Of a DNA stretch of 64,000 bases, positions 11,511-22,721 are shown in pieces. Both the position numbers and the translations under genes were made by a program. Within the stretch, counting starts at the first letter, position 1. Each line of letters opens with the position of its first letter. The notes under the pieces were generated by a model. It ran no database searches, was not told the origin of the DNA, and saw only the letters and a program-made list of their open reading frames with translations. Origin of the DNA: Notoacmeibacter marinus (GTDB lineage: Bacteria > Pseudomonadota > Alphaproteobacteria > Rhizobiales > Rhizobiaceae); contig NZ_NBYO01000002.1 in assembly GCF_002238045.1 (NCBI RefSeq), forward strand, positions 310,001 to 374,000. Reading direction: 5' to 3'.

Positions 11511-13274
11511 TCAGTTGGCCTGCCGCCGCAGGAAAGCCGGGATTTCCAGTGCTTCCTCTTCACTGCGAACCTGCGGGTTCAAACGGCCGACCTGGTCCGT
11601 CTGGCCGCGACGCGGCGCGTAGACCGATGAGTCCTGAGCCGTCGGCCGGCGTTCAGCTGCGGGAGCAGCCGGCGCTGCGGGACGCAGTTTCGGCGCACGC
11701 GGCGCGGCATGGGCCGATGGCGCCTCGCTTGGGCGGGCGGTATCGTCCTCACGGCGACCGAGGCCGGTCGTCAGCTTCTTGATCAGGCCGAGCGGGCCAC
11801 GATCGGCCTCCTCATGCCGCCCATCGTGGCGATGCGCGATCTCTGCGCGAAGCTGCGGCGGGAAATCTTCCACGCTCGGCATGCGCGGCATTTCATCCAC
11901 CGGCTCGGTGCGTTCGGTCGGTGCAGGCTTGGCCGCGAACCGCGCGTCGGCGGCAGGCTCCATCATCGCCGGCTCATCCAGCGGCAGAGCCTGCTGGCGA
12001 ACGGGGGCCGGCTGAGCCGCCGTGGAAGCCTGAGGCTCCATATCGCGCCGTGGTGCGACGGGCGCTGGCCTCGCTGCCGCCGGGGCGGGCGCCGACTGCG
12101 GCATGGCGCCGAAGATCTGGCTCGTCGGGCGCGCAGCCGGTTCGACCGGTGCGGGGCGAGCTTTCGGCGCCGGGGCGGCCGGCTGAGACGGGGCCGACAT
12201 TTCAACCGGGCGCGCGGCTGGCGTCGGGCGGGGTGCAGGCTCCACCGGAGCCGCGGCGCGTGCCGTAACAGGTCGCGATTCCAGGACCTGCTGTTCCAGG
12301 CTCGACGCATTGCGGTCGATGCCGGTGGCGACGACACTGACGCGGATGATGCCTTCGAGGCTTTCATCGAAGGTCGCACCGAGGATGATGTTGGCGTCCG
12401 GATCGACTTCCTCGCGGATGCGGGTCGCCGCCTCATCGACTTCGTAAAGCGTCAGATCGCGGCCGCCGGTGATGGAGATTAGAAGGCCATCGGCACCCTT
12501 CATCGAGCTTTCGTCGAGGAGCGGGTTGGCGATCGCCGCTTCGGCGGCGGCCATGGCACGGCCCTCGCCGGACGCTTCGCCCGTACCCATCATGGCTTTG
12601 CCCATTTCGCGCATAACCGAGCGAACATCGGCGAAATCCAGATTGATCAAGCCTTCCTTGACCATCAGGTCGGTAATGCAGGCGACACCCGAAAACAGCA
12701 CCTGGTCGGCCATGCCGAACGCGTCGGCGAAGGTCGTCTTGTCGTTGGCGATCCGGAACAGGTTCTGGTTCGGAATCACGATCAGCGTATCGACGGCCTT
12801 GTGAAGGTCTTCGATGCCCTGATCGGCAATCCGCATCCGGCGCTTGCCTTCGAAGTCGAAAGGCTTGGTGACGACGCCAACCGTTAGGATGCCCTTCTCG
12901 CGGGCCGCATTGGCCACAACAGGCGCCGCGCCCGTGCCCGTGCCGCCGCCCATGCCGGCGGTGACGAAGCACATATGGGTCGAGGACAGATGATCCACGA
13001 TTTCATCGATGCATTCTTCGGCTGCGGCGCGTCCGACCTCTGGCTGGCTGCCCGCGCCGAGACCTTCGGTGACGTGCGCACCGAGCTGGATGATCCGGTC
13101 AGACTTGCTCATCGCAAGCGCCTGGGCATCGGTGTTGGCCACCACGAAATCCACACCTTCGAGGCCAGCGGAGATCATGTTGTTCACGGCATTGCCGCCG
13201 CCGCCACCCACGCCGAACACGGTGATCCGGGGCTTTAGTTCGGTGATATCTGGCTTCTGTAGATTGATACTCAT
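11511..13274 (-). CDS. ftsZ: Cell division protein FtsZ with a long C-terminal linker
   Basis: The tubulin-like GTPase that forms the Z ring. The 587-residue protein has the GTPase core at about 15-320: [13 protein letters not shown] (21-33), tubulin signature GGGTGTG (109-115) and the T7 loop NLDFADV (211-217). Residues ~320-570 form a Pro/Ala-rich disordered linker, much longer than in E. coli but usual for Hyphomicrobiales. The extreme C-terminus [12 protein letters not shown] is the conserved peptide that binds FtsA and other partners. The ATG at 13274 is preceded by AAAGGACGGGAAG; upstream in-frame codons lie in the ftsA-ftsZ spacer. Confidence 0.97.
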   Translation of the reverse strand: MSINLQKPDITELKPRITVFGVGGGGGNAVNNMISAGLEGVDFVVANTDAQALAMSKSDRIIQLGAHVTEGLGAGSQPEVGRAAAEECIDEIVDHLSSTHMCFVTAGMGGGTGTGAAPVVANAAREKGILTVGVVTKPFDFEGKRRMRIADQGIEDLHKAVDTLIVIPNQNLFRIANDKTTFADAFGMADQVLFSGVACITDLMVKEGLINLDFADVRSVMREMGKAMMGTGEASGEGRAMAAAEAAIANPLLDESSMKGADGLLISITGGRDLTLYEVDEAATRIREEVDPDANIILGATFDESLEGIIRVSVVATGIDRNASSLEQQVLESRPVTARAAAPVEPAPRPTPAARPVEMSAPSQPAAPAPKARPAPVEPAARPTSQIFGAMPQSAPAPAAARPAPVAPRRDMEPQASTAAQPAPVRQQALPLDEPAMMEPAADARFAAKPAPTERTEPVDEMPRMPSVEDFPPQLRAEIAHRHDGRHEEADRGPLGLIKKLTTGLGRREDDTARPSEAPSAHAAPRAPKLRPAAPAAPAAERRPTAQDSSVYAPRRGQTDQVGRLNPQVRSEEEALEIPAFLRRQAN

Positions 13275-13352
13275 GGTCTTCCCGTCCTTTACCCTCTGGG
13301 AGGCTCCTGCGACTGATTGTGACATGGCTGCGGGGGCAGCCATTGCCGTTTT

Positions 13353-14651
13353 CTAAAAACTCTCCCGCAACCAGGCGCCGACCCGTGCGAAACGGCCCCC
13401 CGCCTGCAATGCGAAACCTGCTGCCCCACCACGCTGGCGGGATTCGAAGCGGGCGACCTGCGGATAGATCAGCAGCCCCACCGCGGTGGCGAAAGCCGGT
13501 CCCTTGCCCATCTCCGGCAGACCGGAAACGCCGAGGGGCCGCCCGATGCGAACATTGCGACCGAGAATGCGCCGGGCGACTTCCGGAATGCCGTTCAATT
13601 GCGAAGCGCCGCCCGTCAGAACGAGCCGCTTTCCGACGATACCGGCATGGCCGGACTCGTTCAGCCGGTCGCGAATCAGTTCAAGCGTCTCTTCGATTCG
13701 CGCTCGGATGATCTTGGTTACGACCGAACGCGGAACCGTCGTGCTCTCCTCGCCGGAGAGGGCCGGCACGCTGATCAGTTCGCGGTCATCGGCGGCGCTC
13801 GGTAGAGCCGAGCCATGCATGACCTTCAGCCGCTCGGCTTCCTCGATGGAGGTCGACATGCCACGGGCGAGATCCAGCGTCACGTGCTGGCCGCCCACGG
13901 CCAAAGCGTCGGCATGGATGAACCGCCCGCTCTGAAAGACCGAAAGGGTCGTGGTGCCGCCACCCAGATCGATACAGGCCGCGCCCATCGACACCTCGTC
14001 GTCGACCAGCGTGGAAAGACCGGACGCATAAGGCGTTGCGACGATCCGTTCGACCGATAGATGGCAACGATTGATCGCCAATTCGAGATTTCGCAGCGGT
14101 CCGGCATCGCCGGTCAGCACATGCATCGTGACGCCAAGGCGATCGGCGACCATGCCGCGCGGATCGGTGATGCCGCCTTCTTCGTCCAGCGAAAAGCCGG
14201 TGGGCAGGGAGTGGAGGACCGTCCGTTCCGCCTCTTCCGACAACCGGGCGCCAGCCGCGAGCACACGCGACACATCGCCGGCCTCGACCTCGTGTCCGGC
14301 CAGATCGACATGGGCAACGAAACTTTCCGACTTAAGGCGACCCGCTGAAAGATTGACGATGATGGAATCGACCGTGAGCCCGGCCATATGCTCAGCCGAT
14401 TCAACGACTTTCCGGATCGAGCGTTCGGCCGCGTCGAGATCGACGATGACGCCGCCTTTGACGCCGTTGCTGCGGCAGTGGCCGATGCCGATCACGCGCA
14501 TCTGGTGAGTACGGCCCTTCAAGACCTCGCCATTCTCCTCGCGCGGCTTCAGCCGGGCAATGATGCAGGTCAGCTTGGTGGATCCGATATCGAGGACGGT
14601 CAGGACGCCGCCACGCGCGCCGCGGTGACGCGGGAAAGGCAGAATGGTCAT
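13353..14651 (-). CDS. ftsA: Cell division protein FtsA
   Basis: An actin-like ATPase that anchors the Z ring to the membrane. The 432-residue protein carries the phosphate-1 motif VLDIGSTKLTCIIA near residue 20, a phosphate-2 motif ACIDLGGGTTTLSVF near 226, the adenosine motif RLVLTGGASQLNGIPE, and a C-terminal amphipathic membrane helix (GGRFARVGAWLRESF). Its start overlaps the ftsQ stop by 4 bp; ftsZ follows after 78 bp, so ftsQAZ is one unit. Confidence 0.97.
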   Translation of the reverse strand: MTILPFPRHRGARGGVLTVLDIGSTKLTCIIARLKPREENGEVLKGRTHQMRVIGIGHCRSNGVKGGVIVDLDAAERSIRKVVESAEHMAGLTVDSIIVNLSAGRLKSESFVAHVDLAGHEVEAGDVSRVLAAGARLSEEAERTVLHSLPTGFSLDEEGGITDPRGMVADRLGVTMHVLTGDAGPLRNLELAINRCHLSVERIVATPYASGLSTLVDDEVSMGAACIDLGGGTTTLSVFQSGRFIHADALAVGGQHVTLDLARGMSTSIEEAERLKVMHGSALPSAADDRELISVPALSGEESTTVPRSVVTKIIRARIEETLELIRDRLNESGHAGIVGKRLVLTGGASQLNGIPEVARRILGRNVRIGRPLGVSGLPEMGKGPAFATAVGLLIYPQVARFESRQRGGAAGFALQAGGRFARVGAWLRESF

Positions 14652-15550
14652 GTCCGCCCCTCCAGCAGTGACCGTCGAAGATTCTTTTCGATGGTCTCGA
14701 ACGCCTTGCGGCGCGCCTCCATCACCTCGTCGGACGTTGCGATCACGAGTTGGCCCTCGATGCGCATGTCGATGGCGCTGACGTCACGGGCGACCAGTTC
14801 GGAGAACAGATTGCCCTCCTCCAGACGCGCAAGCGCTTCGGCCGCGCGGCGCTCCGGCAGTTTGACCGTTACGCCATTGTCCAGTTGCAGATCCCAGCGG
14901 CGATGACCGACCCGGATGAAGGCTCGGACCCGATCCTCTACCGTGGGATAGGCGGCCACTAGGTCGCTGATCTGCCGCGCATGATCGGCAGCACCTTCGC
15001 CGACGACCAGCGGTAGGCCGGACAGAACGACGCCCTCATAGGGCGCAATCACCATGCCCGTCCGATCGATGACCTGAACGAACGATCCCACCTGCCAAAG
15101 GGCGGCCGGCTTATGTTCGACGATTTCGACGGTTAGGCCGGACGGATAGGCTTTGCGCACTTCCGCCGACTTGACCCAGGGCAGCGCGGCGACCGCACTG
15201 CGGGCATCCTCGACGTTCAGACCGAGAAGCGCGCGGTCATTCTCGAGACCGATAGCATTGGCGATCGCCTTCTCATCGGTGAAACGGTTGCCGGCGACGG
15301 CCAGCTCGGCCACACCGAAGCCGGTCGCATTGGCGACAGTGCCCGTCACGCCCGCAATATGGCCGCCCATTATCACACCAGAGACGATCCATGCAGCGAA
15401 AAACCCGCCGATGATGACCGGCGTCGCAGTATCCGGAACAGCCACCTGCCCCAGGAAGAAACGACGGCAGAACCGGGCCGGTCGGCGCAGCGGCTTGGGC
15501 AGCACACCGAGGCCCCTGCGAACGGAAAGATGGTCGATCAGCGCCCGCAT
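14648..15550 (-). CDS. ftsQ: Cell division protein FtsQ
   Basis: A bitopic divisome protein. The 300-residue product has a basic cytoplasmic N-terminus (~1-42), one membrane helix (VIIGGFFAAWIVSGVIMGG), then a periplasmic POTRA domain (VAELAVAGNRFTDEKAIANAIGL... LPWVKSAEVRKAYPSGLTVEIVEHKPAALW) and the FtsQ/DivIB beta domain (LDNGVTVKLPERRAAEALARL). The start overlaps the ddl end by 13 bp, in line with ddl-ftsQ-ftsA-ftsZ cotranscription. Confidence 0.95.
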   Translation of the reverse strand: MRALIDHLSVRRGLGVLPKPLRRPARFCRRFFLGQVAVPDTATPVIIGGFFAAWIVSGVIMGGHIAGVTGTVANATGFGVAELAVAGNRFTDEKAIANAIGLENDRALLGLNVEDARSAVAALPWVKSAEVRKAYPSGLTVEIVEHKPAALWQVGSFVQVIDRTGMVIAPYEGVVLSGLPLVVGEGAADHARQISDLVAAYPTVEDRVRAFIRVGHRRWDLQLDNGVTVKLPERRAAEALARLEEGNLFSELVARDVSAIDMRIEGQLVIATSDEVMEARRKAFETIEKNLRRSLLEGRT

Positions 15551-16461
15551 GACGCATCCTCCACCATCCAGCTGACCAGTTCCGCCATGGAATGGCCGGC
15601 ATGGGCCGCCAGTTCCGGCACCAGCGACTGTTCGGTCATGCCCGGCTGCGTGTTGACTTCGAGCCAGATGATCTCGCCATCCTCGGAGCGGCGGTCGTCA
15701 TAGCGGAAGTCGGAGCGGGTCACGCCGCGGCAGTTCATCGCTTTGTGGGCGCGCAACGAGTAATCCTGAATCTTGCGTGTCACATGCACCGGCAGATCCG
15801 CCGGACAGACATGCGTCGCGCCATTTTCGGAATATTTCTCGTCGTAATCGTAGAATTTGTCGCCGTGCGGAACGATTTCGGTGACGCCGATAGCGACGTC
15901 GCCCATGACCGCACAGGTCAGTTCGCGCCCTGCAATGTAGCGCTCCACCATGACGATGTCGCCATATCTCCAGTCGTCGGAGGTAACCGACTGGGGCGGA
16001 TGAGGCTGATCGCCATCGACGATCAGAACGCCGAAGGACGAGCCTTCCGCAACCGGTTTGATGACGTAGGGCGCTGGAATGGGGTGCGCCGAACCGATGT
16101 CGAAGCGATTCATCACCTTGGATTCGGCCACCGGGATGCCAGCCTTCCTGGCCAGGATCTTGCTGACCTCCTTGTCCATGGCGAGAGCCGAGGAAAGGAC
16201 GCCAGAATGGGTGTAGGGTATGCCAAGAAATTCCAGAACGCCCTGGACCGTGCCGTCTTCGCCAAATGGCCCATGCAGCGCATTGAAAGCCACATCCGGC
16301 TTCATCTCGGCCAGCGTTAGCGGCAGGTTGCGGTCCACATCGACACGGCTCACCCGGTAGCCTGCCTCTTCGAGAGCGGCAGCACAGGCCTCGCCGGAAT
16401 CGAGGCTGACGGGCCTCTCCGACGAAAATCCTCCCATTAAAACGGCAACGTGGCGGCTCAT
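15538..16461 (-). CDS. ddl: D-alanine--D-alanine ligase
   Basis: Makes the D-Ala-D-Ala end of the peptidoglycan stem peptide in the cytoplasm. The 307-residue ATP-grasp enzyme shows VLMGGFSSERPVSLDSG at the N-terminus, ALHGPFGEDGTVQGVLE, the ATP-binding PYVIKPVAEGSSFGV, and the metal-binding WLEVNTQPGMTEQSLVP. ATG 16461 begins MSRHVAVLMGG as expected; an in-frame start at 16482 adds seven non-homologous residues. It is the first gene after a 167-bp gap downstream of murB, so a promoter for ddl-ftsQAZ probably lies there. Confidence 0.95.
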   Translation of the reverse strand: MSRHVAVLMGGFSSERPVSLDSGEACAAALEEAGYRVSRVDVDRNLPLTLAEMKPDVAFNALHGPFGEDGTVQGVLEFLGIPYTHSGVLSSALAMDKEVSKILARKAGIPVAESKVMNRFDIGSAHPIPAPYVIKPVAEGSSFGVLIVDGDQPHPPQSVTSDDWRYGDIVMVERYIAGRELTCAVMGDVAIGVTEIVPHGDKFYDYDEKYSENGATHVCPADLPVHVTRKIQDYSLRAHKAMNCRGVTRSDFRYDDRRSEDGEIIWLEVNTQPGMTEQSLVPELAAHAGHSMAELVSWMVEDASCGR

Positions 16462-16519
16462 GGCACCCCTTACAGGCGGCAAGATTGCAGTGTGTTTCAG
16501 CCGTCACCCTAGGAGGCAG

Positions 16520-16538
16520 ATGGTTAATCAGTGGTTAG
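16520..16538 (-). promoter_or_regulatory. CtrA-like binding motif upstream of ddl-ftsQAZ
   Basis: On the minus strand the site reads CTAACCACTGATTAACCAT: two half-sites in TTAA-N7-TTAA spacing (7 of 8 core bases), the second being a perfect TTAACCAT. This agrees with the CtrA consensus of Caulobacter and rhizobia. It lies 59-77 bp before the ddl start, inside the only sizeable gap in this part of the cluster. CtrA control of ftsQA is established in Caulobacter; binding here is inferred. Confidence 0.5.
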
Positions 16539-16628
16539 CATTTTAGGATCTGGAAAGATTTTGTCAGGATTTCGGAAACCTTTCCTGAGAGGCCACGGAC
16601 AGGTCCGTTCGACGGCTCGCGCCGTGTG

Positions 16629-17606
16629 TCATTGCCCGTCGAGAAAGGGCGCGACCTCCCGGCCCGGTTCGAACCGGCCGATACGCTTGATCTCCCAGTG
16701 CAGTTCGATGCCCTGACCGTCGCGGACGCGGCGGCGAACCGTCTCGCCAAGCGTTTCCAGATCGTGCCCCGTCGCTTCACCGCGGTTGATCATGAAATTG
16801 CAATGCATCTCGCTCATTTGCGCATCGCCGACGATCAGGCCCCGGCAGCCGGCGGCGTCGACGCATTTCCACGCGCTGGTGCCATCCGGGTTCTTGAAGG
16901 TCGACCCACCGGTTTTTTCGCGAATCGGCTGCACCGTCTCACGATGGGTCTGCACCTCGTCCATTGCGGCCTGAATGGCGGCAGGATCTCCCTCGGGTCC
17001 CTCGAAGACCGCATGGGTGAAGATGTAATCGGACGGCGCATCGGAATGGCGATAGGCGTAGCCCATATCGGCATGGCTGAGCACATGGCGCTTACCCTGC
17101 CGGTCATAGGCGACCACTTCGACAACCCGATCCGTGGTCTCCACGCCGTTCGCGCCGGCATTCATGCGTAGCGCGCCACCAATGGCGCCGGGTATGCCGT
17201 GATAGAAATGGAACCCGGCCAGACCGGCATCCAGCGCGGCCGCCGCCAGGCGCTTGTCCGGCATTGCGGCGCCCACTTTCAGGCGGTTCTCGCCGATTCG
17301 CTCGACCGAGCCGAAGCCCCGTGCCGCCAGGCGAATGACAACGCCTTTGACCCCGCCATCGCGCACCAGAAGGTTGGAGCCGACGCCCACCACCATGATC
17401 GGAATTTCAGCAGGAAGGGCTGCCAGAAAAGCCGCCAGATCTTCTTCGTCCTCCGGCTGGAAGAGCAGTTCGGCGGGTCCGCCCACCTGGAACCAGGTCA
17501 GCTTGGCCATCGGATAGTCGGGCGTCAGGCGCCCGCGAATATGCCGCATCCGGTCGGCCAGCCGGTCGAGCAAGGCCTCGCCATCGATCGTCGAATTTCC
17601 GGTCAC
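16629..17606 (-). CDS. murB: UDP-N-acetylenolpyruvoylglucosamine reductase MurB
   Basis: A FAD- and NADPH-dependent reductase that forms UDP-MurNAc. The 325-residue protein contains the FAD-binding [21 protein letters not shown], the [23 protein letters not shown] loop (written here in parts: [15 protein letters not shown]), the type I loop YAYRHS, and the active-site GGSTFKNP with catalytic Ser near residue 232. The start overlaps the murC stop by 4 bp. Confidence 0.96.
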   Translation of the reverse strand: MTGNSTIDGEALLDRLADRMRHIRGRLTPDYPMAKLTWFQVGGPAELLFQPEDEEDLAAFLAALPAEIPIMVVGVGSNLLVRDGGVKGVVIRLAARGFGSVERIGENRLKVGAAMPDKRLAAAALDAGLAGFHFYHGIPGAIGGALRMNAGANGVETTDRVVEVVAYDRQGKRHVLSHADMGYAYRHSDAPSDYIFTHAVFEGPEGDPAAIQAAMDEVQTHRETVQPIREKTGGSTFKNPDGTSAWKCVDAAGCRGLIVGDAQMSEMHCNFMINRGEATGHDLETLGETVRRRVRDGQGIELHWEIKRIGRFEPGREVAPFLDGQ

Positions 17607-19012
17607 GCTACTTCACCCGCCGCCAGCTCGTCCGGCAGGCTGTTTGCCCATAGGCTGATGGAGCCGGCGCCAAGCATCAGAACGAAATCGCCCGGCTCCG
17701 CCACTTCGCGAACGAAAGCCGGCACCGCATCCTTACCTTCCAGAACGCGTGCGTCCCGGTGGCCGCCTGCTCGAATGGAAGAAACGAGGGTTTCGGAGCT
17801 GACGCCCTGGATCGGTTCTTCGCCGGCGGCATAGACCGGTAGGATCGCGACGCAGTCCGCATCGTTGAAGCAGCCCGCAAAATCGTCGAACAGATCGTTG
17901 AGGCGCGAATAGCGATGCGGCTGGGCGATGGCGATCACCTTGCCAGACGCAGCATCGCGCGCCGCAGCCAGGACGGCTTTGATCTCGACCGGGTGATGAC
18001 CGTAATCGTCAAAAATATCGACGCCGTTCCAGTTGCCCGTATGGGTGAAGCGGCGCTTTACGCCACCGAAGGACGCAATGCCTTCGCGAATATCGGCGCC
18101 GCCCATATCGAGCGCGTGGGCAACGGCGATAGCGGCTGTCGCGTTGGATATATTGTGGCGGCCGGGCATCGGCAGTTTCAGGCCATCGATCAGGACGCCT
18201 TCGCTGCCCTTCTTCGGGCGGATCATCACATCGAAGCAGCTATGGCCGGCCTCGAAGCGGGCATTCATGAAACGGACATCCGCCTGCGGGTTCTCGCCAT
18301 AGGTGATGATGCGCCGGTCCTCGATCTTGGAAACGAGCGACTGCACCTCGGGATGATCGATGCACATGACGCCCAGCCCATAGAACGGCACGTTCTCCAC
18401 GAAACGGCGGAAGGCGGCGCGCACCGCATCGAAATCGCCGTAATGGTCCAAATGTTCAGGATCGATATTGGTGACGACGGCGATTTCGGCCGGCAATTTC
18501 AGAAAGGTGCCATCGCTCTCATCGGCTTCGACAACCATCCATTCGCCAGCGCCCATGCGCGCATTGGTGCCATAGGCGTTGATGATCCCGCCATTGATGA
18601 CGGTCGGATCGAGCCCTCCCGCCTCCAGCAGCGTGGCGATCATCGAGGTTGTGGTCGTCTTGCCATGCGTACCGCCGACCGCGATGGCCTGGCGGAAGCG
18701 CATCAGTTCGGCGAGCATTTCTGCGCGGCGGACGATCGGCAGGGTCCGCTCGCGCGCTGCCATCAGTTCGGGGTTGTCGCGCTTGATCGCCGTAGAGACC
18801 ACCACAACCTCGGCGTCGCCGAGATTATCGCCGTTCTGGCCGACGAAAACAGTGATTCCCTTCTCCCGCAACCGCTTCACATTGGCGTTGTCGGACTGGT
18901 CGGAACCCTGAACCGAATAGCCGAGATTGTGCAGGACCTCGGCTATGCCGCTCATACCGATTCCGCCGATCCCAATGAAATGCACGGTGCCGATCGTTTG
19001 GGGCATAGCCAT
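17603..19012 (-). CDS. murC: UDP-N-acetylmuramate--L-alanine ligase MurC
   Basis: Adds L-Ala to UDP-MurNAc using ATP. The 469-residue Mur ligase has the N-terminal Rossmann loop [16 protein letters not shown], the P-loop [14 protein letters not shown] near residue 112, the carbamylation/metal region [26 protein letters not shown], and the C-terminal [14 protein letters not shown]. It ends by overlapping murB and begins 47 bp after murG. Confidence 0.97.
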   Translation of the reverse strand: MAMPQTIGTVHFIGIGGIGMSGIAEVLHNLGYSVQGSDQSDNANVKRLREKGITVFVGQNGDNLGDAEVVVVSTAIKRDNPELMAARERTLPIVRRAEMLAELMRFRQAIAVGGTHGKTTTTSMIATLLEAGGLDPTVINGGIINAYGTNARMGAGEWMVVEADESDGTFLKLPAEIAVVTNIDPEHLDHYGDFDAVRAAFRRFVENVPFYGLGVMCIDHPEVQSLVSKIEDRRIITYGENPQADVRFMNARFEAGHSCFDVMIRPKKGSEGVLIDGLKLPMPGRHNISNATAAIAVAHALDMGGADIREGIASFGGVKRRFTHTGNWNGVDIFDDYGHHPVEIKAVLAAARDAASGKVIAIAQPHRYSRLNDLFDDFAGCFNDADCVAILPVYAAGEEPIQGVSSETLVSSIRAGGHRDARVLEGKDAVPAFVREVAEPGDFVLMLGAGSISLWANSLPDELAAGEVA

Positions 19013-19059
19013 GGGCGGATGGCCCTTTCTCTTCGTCTGAAGCGTTTGCGATGCGAAAT

Positions 19060-20154
19060 TCAGCGCGAGGCAATAGCCTCTGCCTCGTCGGCAAGCAAGG
19101 CGGCTGCGTTCGGACGCCCTGTCGCACGGGCGGCTTCGGCCATCCGTTGAAGGCGTGCGGAATCGTTCGCCAGTTCCGCAATGAGAGCGGCAAGGCGCTC
19201 GGTTGTCAGACTGTCCTGCTCGCGGACCAAGCAGCCGCCCGCCGTTTGCAGGGCCGCGGCATTGGCGCTCTGGTCGTGGTCGAGCGCATGCGGATAGGGA
19301 ACGAGGATCGACGGTCTGCCGATCGCCGCCAGTTCCGAGACCGTCGACGCTCCCGCCCGGCTTATGACCAGATGCGAGCGGGCGATCCGTTCGGCCATGT
19401 CGGAAAAGAAGGGCGAGACCTCTGCTGGAACGTCAAGCTCCTGGTAGGCGGTTCGAACCCGGTCTTCGTCGTCGCTCCGGGCCTGTTGGGTAACCGACAG
19501 ACGGCCTCGCAATTGCCCTGGCAACTGCGCGATGGCAGCCGGCACCGCCTCGCCGAAATATTGCGCGCCCTGACTACCGCCAAAGATCAGCAGATGGAAA
19601 CGTTCGCCAACCGCCGGCGCGGTATAGCCGCTGACCACTTCGTCGAGAACCGCCGGGCGGACAGGGTTGCCGGTCTGGACGGTCCGGTCTGAAAATGGGC
19701 TCGTCTCCGGCGTCAGAAAACCGCCGGCGATCCGCGTGACACGAGCAGCGAGCGCGCGGTTCGCGCGCCCCATCACAGCATTCTGCTCATGGATCATGGA
19801 TGGAACGCCACGCCGGCACGCCGCGAAGACTGGCGGAACAGTCGGATAGCCGCCGAAACCGATCACGGCGGCAGGTTTTAGCTTTTGAAGAAGAGCGATC
19901 GACTCCCGATAGCCGCCGAACAGAGCATAGGCAGCTTTCAGAAGCGACAACGGATTGCGCCCGCTAATGGTCGCCGAACGCACGATATGTATCGGGCCCG
20001 GAAAACGCCCGGCAAAGCGTTCGGCGCGCTCATCCGTTGCTAGATGAACGTCCCAGCCCCGTGCGATCAGTTCATGCGCCAGAGCCTCTGCCGGAAACAG
20101 ATGACCGCCCGTGCCGCCTGCGCTCAGCAGCATCACGCCTTTCGTCACCGCCAT
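19060..20154 (-). CDS. murG: Undecaprenyldiphospho-muramoylpentapeptide N-acetylglucosaminyltransferase MurG
   Basis: Converts lipid I to lipid II on the inner face of the membrane. The 364-residue GT28 enzyme begins with the glycine loop [18 protein letters not shown], has [12 protein letters not shown] and [14 protein letters not shown] in the acceptor domain, and [10 protein letters not shown] plus [20 protein letters not shown] in the UDP-GlcNAc domain. It starts 3 bp after ftsW ends. Confidence 0.97.
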   Translation of the reverse strand: MAVTKGVMLLSAGGTGGHLFPAEALAHELIARGWDVHLATDERAERFAGRFPGPIHIVRSATISGRNPLSLLKAAYALFGGYRESIALLQKLKPAAVIGFGGYPTVPPVFAACRRGVPSMIHEQNAVMGRANRALAARVTRIAGGFLTPETSPFSDRTVQTGNPVRPAVLDEVVSGYTAPAVGERFHLLIFGGSQGAQYFGEAVPAAIAQLPGQLRGRLSVTQQARSDDEDRVRTAYQELDVPAEVSPFFSDMAERIARSHLVISRAGASTVSELAAIGRPSILVPYPHALDHDQSANAAALQTAGGCLVREQDSLTTERLAALIAELANDSARLQRMAEAARATGRPNAAALLADEAEAIASR

Positions 20155-20157
20155 GCC

Positions 20158-21324
20158 TCAAGCCGCCGGCGTCAGTGCGCCCGTCGGCGCCGATGACAGG
20201 TTGAACTCCAGCCCGGCGCGCTTTTCCGGCCTGTGCCGTGTCAGCGCCAGCACCATACCCATGCCGATGGCGGTCGCGACCAGTGACGAACCGCCGCTCG
20301 AAACGAAAGGCAGCGTCATGCCCTTGGCCGGCAACAACTGAAGATTGACGCCGATATTGATGACCGCCTGAAGGCCGAAGATCGTGACCAGGCCGCAGGT
20401 CGAAAGGCGCGTGAACTCGTCCCGTTCGCGGAAAGCGAGCCAAAGGCCGCGGACCACGACGACCGTGAAGACGGCCAACAGGATCAGGCAAAAGATCGCA
20501 CCGAACTCTTCTGCTGCGACGGAGAACACGAAATCGGCATGGCTGTCGGGAAGTGACCGCTTGACGATCCCCTCGCCCGGTCCGACGCCGAACCAGCCGC
20601 CATGCTGAATAGCCTGCATGGCCTGCATGACCTGGTAATTGTCGCCTTCGCCCGTAAGAAAGCGGTTGATACGGCTTTGAACGTGGTCGAACGAAAGATA
20701 GGCTGCAGCCGCCGCGCCAATGCTGAGCGCGCCAAGCCCACCGATCAGCATCCATCCCAGGCCGGACAGAAAGAAAAGCACGCCGAATGTGGCGGCGACC
20801 AGCATGGTCTGACCGAGGTCGGGCTGCCCCACCAGAAGGGCGGACACCAGCAGAAACAGAACGATCGCAAAGATGTTTCCTGGAATTTCGGGCTTCTTCA
20901 TATGCTCCGAAAACAGCCAGGCCGCCATCACCACAAAGGCGGGTTTCATATATTCCGATGGCTGGATCGAAAAGCCGAGAATGTGGAGCCAGCGTCGCGA
21001 GCCCTTGATTTCCATACCCACAAACAAAACCAGCACCATCATGACTAGGGTGACAAGAAACAGGATGGCCGCGAGCCGCCGCACCTGGCGAGGCGTCAGG
21101 AAGGACACGGCCACAAGGGCGATCACCGCCGGCACCATGAAGACGATCTGGCGGATGACGAAGTGATAGGGATCGAGCCCGATCCGCTCCGCCACAGCCG
21201 GGCTGGCGGCAAAGGACAGCGTGATGCCGAACAGCATCAGCAGGAGCGATGAGACCAGCAGCCAGCGGTCGATGGTCCACCACCAGTCCGAGATCGGTCC
21301 GCGTTCGGTTCGCTTGAGGTTCAT
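20158..21324 (-). CDS. ftsW: Peptidoglycan glycosyltransferase FtsW (SEDS family)
   Basis: A polytopic inner-membrane glycan polymerase that works with FtsI in the septum. The 388-residue protein has about ten membrane helices and SEDS landmarks: [17 protein letters not shown] in the centre, ...[21 protein letters not shown], and near the C-terminus [21 protein letters not shown]. The start overlaps the murD stop by 4 bp. Confidence 0.96.
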   Translation of the reverse strand: MNLKRTERGPISDWWWTIDRWLLVSSLLLMLFGITLSFAASPAVAERIGLDPYHFVIRQIVFMVPAVIALVAVSFLTPRQVRRLAAILFLVTLVMMVLVLFVGMEIKGSRRWLHILGFSIQPSEYMKPAFVVMAAWLFSEHMKKPEIPGNIFAIVLFLLVSALLVGQPDLGQTMLVAATFGVLFFLSGLGWMLIGGLGALSIGAAAAAYLSFDHVQSRINRFLTGEGDNYQVMQAMQAIQHGGWFGVGPGEGIVKRSLPDSHADFVFSVAAEEFGAIFCLILLAVFTVVVVRGLWLAFRERDEFTRLSTCGLVTIFGLQAVINIGVNLQLLPAKGMTLPFVSSGGSSLVATAIGMGMVLALTRHRPEKRAGLEFNLSSAPTGALTPAA

Positions 21325-22721
21325 GGGACATCACCTCCGATGGGTTCGGCGCCGGGCAGCGCCTGCACGGCTGCGCGGAACGCATCGCCGCGCACTTCGA
21401 AATTGCGGAATTGGTCGAAGCTGGCGCAAGCCGGCGAAAGCAGCACGATTCCTCCGCCCGCTTCTTCGGCGTCGCGTGCGGCATGACGGACCGCGACGTC
21501 CAGCGTATCGCTGATTTCGTAGCGCACCTGATCGCCGAGAGCCGATGCGAAGATCGGCGCGGCCTCGCCGATCAGATAGGCCTTCTGGATCCGTTCGAAG
21601 AGATGCGAAAGCGCGTCGATGCCGCCCGCCTTGGGCAGCCCGCCAGCAATCCAGCGAACCTGATCGAAGGACGACAGCGCCGGCGCCGCGGCCTCCGCAT
21701 TGGTCGCCTTGGAATCATTGATGAACAGCGTTTCGCCGATCCGCGCCACTTGCTCCATACGATGAGCGAGGCCGGGAAAACTCATCAGACCCTCGCGGAT
21801 CGTGTCTTCGTCGAGACCGAGCCGCAGGCATACCCCGATGGCGGCCATGGCGTTCTGTGCATTGTGAAGGCCGCGCAGCGAGCCGACGCCGTCCAAAGAC
21901 GCGATGACACGTCGGTCCGGGCCGAGCGCAAGGACGATGTCGCTTCCATCGGCGAACAGGCCGGTGCCCAGATGCTGGGTCGTTGAAATCCGTAGCGGCT
22001 CCCGGCCCTCTTCGACAAGCGCATCGGCAAGGCGTCGCCCGTAATCGTCGTCGACCCCGATGATGGCGTAGTCGCTTCCGGCAACGAGCTGCGCCTTGAT
22101 GGCGGCGTAGTTTTCGATTGTGCCGTGACGGTCCAGATGATCGGGCGTGACGTTGAGATGAATGCCGATGGTCGGATCGAGACTCGGCGCCAGATCAATC
22201 TGGTAGGATGAGCATTCGACGACATAATGCCGGCCCTCGACTGGTGGATCGAGCGTCAGAACGGCGCGGCCAATATTACCGCCCATCTGAACGTCCTTGC
22301 CGGCTTGCCGCAGCATGTGCGCGATCAGTGCCGTGGTGGTCGATTTTCCGTTCGTTCCGGTAATTGCGATAAAGGGCGCGGTCGGGCCGAAGGCGCGGCG
22401 CTCGCGAGCAAACAGTTCGACATCGCCGATGATCGGAACGCCCGCATCGTTGGCAAGCGTTGCCGTCCAGTGTGGCTTCGGGTGGGTCAGCGGCACACCG
22501 GGCGCTAGGACGAGCGCCGACAGGTCCGTCCATTCGATGCTGCGAAGATCGGCGGTCGGCACGCCCTGCCCTCGTGCATCTTCCACGCTGTCGGGACTGT
22601 CGTCGAAAGCCGTCAATTCCGCCCCACCGGACAAAAGCGCCTTCGCTGTGGCGAGACCGGAGCCGCCCAACCCGAAGATTGCGACCTTTTTGCCGGAAAA
22701 GGAGCGGACCGGAATCATCAC
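21321..22721 (-). CDS. murD: UDP-N-acetylmuramoylalanine--D-glutamate ligase MurD
   Basis: Adds D-Glu to UDP-MurNAc-L-Ala. The 466-residue Mur ligase has the N-terminal [20 protein letters not shown]-loop [19 protein letters not shown], the [15 protein letters not shown] region, and [16 protein letters not shown] typical of MurD. A GTG at 22721 directly abuts the mraY stop codon and is followed by ATG at 22718; either could start translation. Confidence 0.96.
   Translation of the reverse strand: MMIPVRSFSGKKVAIFGLGGSGLATAKALLSGGAELTAFDDSPDSVEDARGQGVPTADLRSIEWTDLSALVLAPGVPLTHPKPHWTATLANDAGVPIIGDVELFARERRAFGPTAPFIAITGTNGKSTTTALIAHMLRQAGKDVQMGGNIGRAVLTLDPPVEGRHYVVECSSYQIDLAPSLDPTIGIHLNVTPDHLDRHGTIENYAAIKAQLVAGSDYAIIGVDDDYGRRLADALVEEGREPLRISTTQHLGTGLFADGSDIVLALGPDRRVIASLDGVGSLRGLHNAQNAMAAIGVCLRLGLDEDTIREGLMSFPGLAHRMEQVARIGETLFINDSKATNAEAAAPALSSFDQVRWIAGGLPKAGGIDALSHLFERIQKAYLIGEAAPIFASALGDQVRYEISDTLDVAVRHAARDAEEAGGGIVLLSPACASFDQFRNFEVRGDAFRAAVQALPGAEPIGGDVP

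Noticed and set aside
17915-19150. 411-codon plus-strand open frame opposite murC/murG
   Set aside because: Antisense of conserved Mur enzymes; it crosses the murG-murC boundary.
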